Below, in pieces: positions 35,801 to 44,800 of a stretch of DNA of 64,000 bases. The notes below the pieces were generated by a model, which was not told the origin of the DNA, did no database searches, and saw nothing but the letters and a program-made list of their open reading frames with translations. The stretch is taken from contig OX578139.1 in assembly GCA_951213105.1 (NCBI GenBank), forward strand, positions 71,693,754 through 71,757,753, read 5' to 3'. The stretch is from Amaurobius ferox (taxonomy: Eukaryota; Arthropoda; Arachnida; Araneae; Amaurobiidae). Both the position numbers and the translations under genes were made by a program. How positions within the stretch are numbered: position 1 is the stretch's first letter; each line of letters opens with the position of its first letter.

Positions 35801-38800
35801 CTGGATGAAGATTATCCACAAGAAGTGGAACTCGAACTGTTGACTGACAAGATTGATCAAGGTGATGAGATCATTTTGGAGAAATCATGTGAAGTTGAAG
35901 ATCCAGCTTGTACAGAGCCCGAAAACAAGGACGAAGTGTAGGTTAGTCGTTTTGTTACCTCCTTTTTTCTATCTATCAAATTTTCTATCAAACAAATGAA
36001 TTAATTGCTCAATAAACGAAAGTTGCAGATTTGGTTGAAAAATTAACATTTTCCGAACATGATGAAACTCATTTTTGCTTTTTTCCAGCAAGATTTGGCA
36101 ACTGCGCTATCAATAAAATCGATTGGTTAATCGATCGATCAATCAATCACCTTTAAAAATGAGACTCAAAACAAATTATATCTTTGTCACGCATGAACTT
36201 AGTTTTCAGCTTTATTGACAAATATTTCCGTATGTTTCAGACTTTGGTGAAACCCGCGGAGCAACATTTGATGGATTTGATAGTGATCAAGGTGACATAG
36301 ATGAACCTGGGCCCTCGGCTGCAGTCAAACGAGAAGAATTTAAACTTATACCGTAAAACAGACTCAGATGTGTCATATTTTTTTAATACTTTTTATTTTC
36401 TTTTTTTCAAACCAAAAATAAGTTTATCTTTTCCTATCTATGACGTAACAATTATAAAATCAGTTCTGTTTTTTTCGTATGTTCTTAATTTTAACAGAAA
36501 AATGCCCGAAAATAGGATCCTGACCTGTACAAATGAAATAACTAATATGGACAACAAATGCATCTATGTTCCTCATCCCTTTTCCTCATCTTCGGTTAGA
36601 CTTGGGCAAAAAACTAGGCTTAGAACTATTAACTCATGTTTCAACTACCTTGTAACATTATTGCACTTTCTTGGTTTTTATTGTAAATTTCACAATTTTT
36701 TTGACTGAAAAAACGTCCTGTTTCCAGGGTTTTACAATGGAATGTACTTTCCCCTCTTCGTCCTTAGGAAGAGGTAGGGGGTTGGGGATACTCAGATGCT
36801 GAAAAAAGAAGAATGAGGGGGAAAGAAAGTTTTGAAAAAAAAAGGATGAAGGGAGAAGACGGGAGAGCGAGCGTAAACGACGTGACTGCGGTAAACGGAG
36901 TTGCGTAACTTCGTACATATTCCAAGGCGGACTAACGCCCCCCCCCTTCGTCCTACGTCAAAATGTCTTAGGACCTTTTTTGCTGCAAAGTTTGTCTACT
37001 TTCCGAATATTTAAGTGTTTTCTCCCTAAAACAAACAAAAGCCGATTAAAAAAGATTTTTTTTGTTACTTTTCAAAATTTGGGGGTGACTTTATCTGACA
37101 ACTGGTCTAAAGTAGTGCCTGTCAGGACCCTTAAAAGAGCTATAAACAGTGTGAATTTCCATTTTTCACGTTCCTATGCATGGATAATATATAAAAGTTT
37201 TATGGCCAATAAGTGAATACCTATAGAATATATGATAATATTTTCAATGGGGTAAATCTTATAAAAATATGTTTAAAAAGTGTATATGATCATGTAGTGA
37301 TCAAAAGTGTATAGATCATGTATTTATTAAAATGTTATCTTCATATAAGTTGCTGGCGCGCATGATTGTAACAAAACCATTACTTTCAGAAACAAAAATA
37401 TTGCTGATTATGATGCAAAAATATCCATTCAAGAAGACTTAGATCAAAATCAAAACACTGCATAACTAAAGTTAAAAAAATTAATAATAAATTACAAATC
37501 TTATTAAATTTTTAAATTTATATTTTAAAAACATAAATTATTCAAATGTTTTGCATTTGATCTAAGTCTTTTTGAATGGATATGTTTGCATCATAATCAG
37601 CAATATTTTTGTTTCTGGAAGCAATGGTTTTGCTGCAATCAGGCGCGCAATCAACCTATATCAAGATAAAATTTTAACAAATTCATGAACATTATACTAT
37701 TTTTAAAAATATTATTATAAGATTTACCTTATTGGAAAATTTATCATATATGCTACAAGTATTCACTTATTAGCTATAAAACTTTTAGGTATTATCGATC
37801 TATAGCAGAAGAGGTACAAAATAAAACGTGAAATATGGAAATTCACCCTGTTTGTGGCACTTTTAAGGGTTCTGAGCCCCCTTAAATGTTTCAATTAAAA
37901 CTTCAGGTCTCTCCTAAAAACCTCCTGAGTAGCTTATTGGACTAATTAATTAGGAATTTAGTTCATTAATTATATTGAATAATAATTGTGCTTCAATTAA
38001 GAGTTCAATTCAAGTTAGAATGGTGTATTGATCAATGTGTTTTATTTCAGTTAAGGTAAGTGAGCTCGCATTTGGAGTAAATTTGGTGAGTCTCGTAACA
38101 TAACCAGTATTCTATTATTTTTCCACCAAGGTTAATAAAATTATCACCACAATAATAAACGAATAAAATTGCCAAGAACTTCTATTCTAATAAAAAAATA
38201 ACACCAAATGAATATCCAAAAACGGTACGCAAAGAATAGTGTGAATATTTTAAACCTTAATGTTTTTCAGTAGAAACCTATGTTAGTAAATTATGTTGCC
38301 ACATAAAATACACAGTAAAATAAACATAAGAATTTTAACTAAAATTAAGGCTCTTTTTTAGTAACAGCATAAACAGTTGAAAAAGGTATTAACTGATTAT
38401 CGGAGCAATAAACAGCTTACTTCTGCAGAATGAAAGATTAGGTTTACCCCACCAACAAAGGCAAGAATGCTTTTGTCTATAAATAGCTCAATTTTATTCT
38501 TTTTACTGACTGCCTCTTTTAATCAACTGTTTCTGTTGTTCATAAAGAAAAGTGTTAATGTTTTAATTCGCATTATTGGTTTTTAATAAAGGGAGCAGTT
38601 TCATCGAATTGATCGAATGCTTTTTATATATTAACTATTTACTTGCCTGGCAAATGGACCCATCATTAGCAAATTTACTCCAGTAACTCCTTGTAGAGAA
38701 TTACAATAGGCCGTGTTAAGGGTATTGAGTTGCTCATCAGAAATACCACTTTCTCCCATGAACACATTTTGGACAGTCCCCATGCACCGCTCTGTCAGCA

Positions 38801-41800
38801 ACTCAACAATATTAAAAGGAGCATCACGAGTTTTTAGTTCTTCGATAGCTTTAGTTAGAGAGTCGTAAACGGGACCAACTACGTCATTCCTCGTAGATGA
38901 AAGCCCATATTCTTTGAAACTGAGGACGAAGAACTTTCGAAGTAGCTTCCATGGTTCTCCACTGATCATGGCCAGTCCTGCAGACAAAGAAAAATAATAT
39001 AATAAATAAAATGTGATAAATAAATAAATATAATAAATAAATCAAATAAAAATCTGATGTGGGCAACACATCAGACTTTCCCTGCAGACTCATATTCACG
39101 TTATCTTTATTTCTTCAATAATTCATTACATTGAATTTAATTGCACAAAATAACACCCATAATTATTTAATACTACACTGAATTTGTACTTTTAATTCAA
39201 TTTTCATTCTCATTTGGAGCTGGACGGATTGGAGGTGGCGTAGCAAAAATGCGAAAAAAAAATATCTCAAGAACGGGTAGTCTTGGTGTAATTCGGTTGG
39301 TCTTATTTTTTCATCGTTAAAAATTACGTATAAAACAAGCAATTAATTGATATGTTTGAGCATAGGTGGTATTTTATTTTTAGATTTAACGATTTTTGCT
39401 GGCATTTCACAAAAAAAAAGGTTATTTTTTCCGAATCGTACCAAAATCTAATCAGCACGAGGGGTAACCCATAAGTGACTCATCTACAAAATTTTGTAAA
39501 ATTTGATTTATCAGTTTTTCAGCTAGCGTGGATACAGACAATTTTTGTGGGCCATTTCGCAAATATGGCGGATTCTTTCATCGCGATTCATACCCAAAAC
39601 TAATCAGCACCAGGGTTACCCACAAGTGACTTACCTACCAAATTTCATGAAATTCGGTCCATTAGTTTTCGAGTTAGAGTGGATACATACATTCACAGAC
39701 AGACAGACTGACTGACAGACAGACTTTTAGTTACAGTGGATACAAAATTTGCACAGACAGACACAGAGGCAGATACACAGACAGACAGACACACAGACAG
39801 ACACACAAACGTCACGCTAAAAATAGTTTTTTTGTATTCTAGAGGGCCCAAAACGTGTAGATCCGTCGAAAACTCGAGTTGCGATTTTCGGCATGATTCC
39901 AATACTTTCCCTATACATTAACATGTATTGCAGGGAAAGTAAAAATATTTGGATTAGGATCCTTCATAAACATTCTAATACAGTCATTCACCGTATTTTA
40001 ACGGTCATCTGTTTTCGTCTGAAATTATTATTATTATTATTGTTTATCTTCCCAGAAGATAATAAAATTGTTTTTTTTTGTTTACCTGCAAAATATTTCC
40101 TTTTACTTTCCCTGCCATACATGGGAATGTATAGGAAAAGTTTTGGAATCATACCGAAAATCACAACTCGAGTTTTCGAAGGATCTACACGTTTCGAGAC
40201 CTCTAGATTACGAAAAAACTATTTTTAGCGTGACGTCTATGTGTGTGTATGTGTGTCTGTCTATGTGTCTGTCTTTCTGTGCAATGTATGTATCCACTCT
40301 AACTCACTAATGGACTGAATTTCATAAAACTTGGTAAGTCACTTGGATGTGATCCTGGTGCTTATTATTTTTTGGTACGAATCGGAATAAAAGAACCTGC
40401 CTTTTTTTTTTTTTTTGCGAAATGGTCCGCAAAAATTGCCTTTATCCACTTTAGCTAAAAAACTAATGAATCGAATTTTACGAAATTCGCTAGATAAGTC
40501 GCTTGCGGGTTACCCTGGTGCTGATTAGATTTTGGTATGATTCGGAAATAATAATAACCTGCCTTTTTTTTGAAAAATTGTCAAAAATCATCAAAATCTA
40601 AAATAAAAACCTACGTATGCTCAAGTATATCCATTAAATGTTTGTTTTATGCGTAATTTTTAATCATAAAAAGCATAAGATCAATCCCATTACCCTAGGA
40701 CTAGCCGTTCTCGAGATATTTTAGTTTTTTCGTATTTTCTCTACGCCACATTTGAAAATAAGTCCAGTTACCAAATGTTAACGAAAATTGAATTAAAAGT
40801 GAATTAAATTTAAGTAAAATACAGAGAACGTGAATGTAAGTCTGCAGGGAAAGTCACGTGCTGGCCACGTGAGATTTATTCAATCAAAATATTATGTTTC
40901 CCCAATCGCTTTTCAAGCCATGTTAAACACATATATTGTTTCTATGTTAAAGATAAATGCCACGGATCACTGAATTATACAGAATACAATAATCGTTCTA
41001 GTTCTGATTTTATAATAACTCGATAAATTAACATTTTAAATTACAGCATATATACAAATATTAACAGGGTAAGCAGTTTCAATGACAATCCACAACATTC
41101 TTCTACAGAACTTGATAAGAAGCGCGACCTCCGTCAATCACGTCAGGTTCGAAACTTAATTTGAAAATTATTATTTCTGCATTACATTTTAACAATTCAT
41201 ATTTTAATTTTTATTTCAGTTTTCGAAAAAAGAAAATGTTAGCAAATGATTTCCACTTCTTTAAGCGTTCTGAATATCTGTAGGTGTCTGCTGTTGAAAT
41301 AATCTTACCAATTTCTTAATTCAGCTTGATTTATTTGAGAGATAAAAATGCATATAGATGCACAATAAGATCCACACATAAGACTAATTTTAATTCGTAT
41401 TCAGAAATGCTCAAAACGTGTCAATCATTTGAAATCGGATTTTTAACATTTTTACAATCCTCTTTTACCTTTATTAAGTACTGCATGGAGAGCAAAAATT
41501 GTGAATTTATATATTGCCAACAAGAGTTTGTTTAATAACCGTTACAAAAACAAATTAGTGGTTATGAAATTATTATACACCTGTTTTGCACTAATGCCTT
41601 TCCTCTACACTGCTGGATATTTTGTACGAACGTTATTACGAACGTATCCTCCCTCTAGAATCGCGGATGTATACACGACATACAAGAATTAGTTCAAGTT
41701 TCTGGATAACTCACGTTTATTCACAAGCACAATGTAAACATGAATAATATACAATCAAACAGTACTATCTCCCTTTCAATGGAGTGATGAGTTCTTTTAC

Positions 41801-44800
41801 AGTCTCTAAAGACTTCTAGAAATCTTTATTTCTCAAAGTATAATCTTCCGGAAGAGTCGGGAAAGCTCTAAATGTCGCCAGTTTGGAGATAAATCGCCAA
41901 ATTTGGAAACCCTTCTTATAACTGGGAAATTATGGAAACCCTATCCTCACGTTATCCTGTGTTTTCTTCGTTTGGAATTAGATACAGATGAAAGGGCAGG
42001 CGTCAATGAAGGAATATTTCGCGTTAGCAACAATACACCTGTATTGTACAAAGCATTTCCTATATAGGGTGTCCCAAAAACATCGAAACGATCTTTATTT
42101 ATTTACCTGTTGGAGATAAGTGGGCAATGTAAATTACAAAAATGTTGAAATTAAGGTAGTAAATTAGACTACGTTAATGAAATAATCCTCCCATTAATTT
42201 TCAAAATGTTACACTTTTTAAAATGTTATACGACCCCCTTAGACAAATTTAGTCATTCAGATTTTTTTTTATTTTTAATGCAACAAGATCATTAAAAAAA
42301 ACCGAATATCTGTATCATTAAAATTGAGCAAGTTACATTTAATTGAAAATTGAACGTTGTGAATGCGGAGCATATGTCAAATTAGAAATGTAAATTAGTG
42401 ACATACCACAAAAAAGACAAAACTGGATAATAATACATAGGATACCTAACCACGTAGTGAGTATCACTGCTTTATATGACCTCTGTCTGTGTAATGCTTT
42501 ATTTAGATACATTTGTGATAAAGACACATATTAACGTATTTTTCATCTAAACAATTTCCATTGTCAATTTGCTTATGATCCCTATTTTCACTGATGAAAC
42601 AGTCTTTCACATGGTAGGTAAAAGTGGCATAAGTCAGATTTTTTTTCCTTTATCATAATTTCGTAGATCTTAAAGACACAAATATGCGGTTATGTTTAAT
42701 GATCTTGTTGCACTAAAAATAAACATTTTCTGATTGACCCAATTTGTCTAAGGGGTTCGTATAAAAATTTAAAAATTGTAACATTTTGAAAATGAATGGG
42801 AGGACTATTCCATTAGCGATGTCTTATTTCCTACCTTACTTTCAGCATTTTTGCAATTTACATTACCCACTTATCTCCAACTAAAGAATTAAAGCACGTT
42901 TCAATCTTTTTGGGACACCCTGTATAGTGGACGATGTTTTGTAATCCGTCTAGAACTCGATGTGTTTGCAGGTCCGTCGAAACGGTTAGGAAGTTAGGAG
43001 CTCTGGTAATCTACTTTTCCTCGGGGAAAATGTGAGTTTTCAAATTTTTACTCGACAATATTACTTTCCTTATATACATAATGTATAAGGGAAGTATTGT
43101 GACTTGGTCGAAAATTCGAATTCGAGTTTTCGACGGGAGAACACGTTTCAAGCATCCCTTATCACGAATCAAACATTTTTGAGGTGATGTCTGTGTGTGT
43201 ATGTGTGTGTGAAAGTATGTGTGTGTGTGTTTGCGTGTGTGTGTGTATGTGTGTGTGTGTCAGTGAGCCTGTGGAGACGATAACTAACGAACAAATGGAC
43301 CGATTCGAACGAAATTTGGTACAAAAATCGCAATCCGTGAATACTGGAAGCCTATTGTTTTTAAACGTAATCGAATGTTCAGAACCCCCCTAAATTATCG
43401 AATGAAATTTTGAAAAATTATTAAAAAATCAAAACCTTTAATAAAGTTACGCGAATAGACATTTCTAATGTAATTTTTCCTTAGAAAACGATTGACATAA
43501 ACTGTAGAACTCTAGCATGAATCGTTCTCGAGATATTGCACATTTTTAAAATAAATTTATCAGAAAATCCCAAAAATTAAAAAAAAAATATATATTAACT
43601 GTTGAGAAACATGTTCACTTTTCATATGTACTACCATGCGATAAATTGGGTAACATCATTCTCGTGGATCTAGCTCGTTCCATTCATGAGAAAAGATACT
43701 TTGAGTAATACTTTTGTATTTGAACCCCAATAGTTATTTATCTGCTATAAGAATAACTTATTTCGCCATCCATAACGCTTGGCGAGATTTTGGCGTCAAA
43801 TTTGGCGGAATGTCGCCAACTTGGCGACTTTTTTAAATGTTTCCAAATTAACGGAAATATCGCCAAATGGATAGAAATGACACTAACTCTGTGAAAATGA
43901 CGACTAATTGACGAAAATTCAATTTCTTGGAAAGAATATAAATATCTACTATAAGAAAAACCTATTTTTTATTGTAAAAGTAGTAAATTCATTGCATTAT
44001 ATAAGCAAAGTCATGTGTTGCCCATATCAGATTATTTTTTAATATTTTGTATGGAGAACAGGGCTGCGTCCAGGCATAGGTCAGGGGCATCTGAGCTTGG
44101 CCACCCATCTGCGGCAGAAATATTTCAGTAACATGAAATTTCCTCCAAAATAGCATAATTATTTTATAAGCATAAATATAAATTACCTCACTATGAGAAT
44201 TTCTATAAATTACATCAATTGGCATAGACATTACTTCAATTCACATTATCGAGTCAAAATCAACTAATAGGAAGATAAAGTCTATATTATGCGTAAACTA
44301 TTTAGCATCTAGAATTTTTTATCATATAATGAACAGCTTCGCAACTAGTTACTTTCCTTATATACATAGTATAATGTATAAGGAAAGTATTGTGACGGGG
44401 TCGAAAATTCGAATTTGGCTTTTCGAATATCATGCGATGAATTTGATGACATAATTCTAGTGTGTTTAGCTTGTTCCATACATGAGAAAATATATTTTGG
44501 GTAATGCTTTTATATTAGAACGCCGATAGTCTTTTATCTGCAATAAGAACAACTTATTTCTATATCCATAACGCTTGGCAAGATTTTGGCGACGAATTTG
44601 GCGGAATGTCGGCAGCTTAACGCCTTTTTAAATGTTGCCAAATTAACGAAAATGTCTCCAAATTGATAAAAATGACACTCAATCAATGAAAATGACGACT
44701 AATTTATTGAAAGTTCAAAAACTTGGAAAGAACATAAGGGTAGACTATAAGAATAATCCATTTCTCCGTCCGTCAGCAACTCTTGGCGAGAAACTTAGTG

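Noticed and set aside
36301..36708. 135-codon open frame in the right arm of the palindrome
   Set aside because: Lys/Phe/Asn-rich noise composition, no domain, and no matching frame kept in the left arm.
38641..38646. GT donor (CAA|GTAAAT) for exon 2
   Set aside because: It leaves phase 0, while exon 3 starts in a frame needing phase 2; the GC donor four bases upstream joins correctly.
39693..39902. Cys/Ser/Val-rich frame on the minus strand (also the frame at 43184-43393)
   Set aside because: Both read through GACA or TG microsatellites of family B and A elements.
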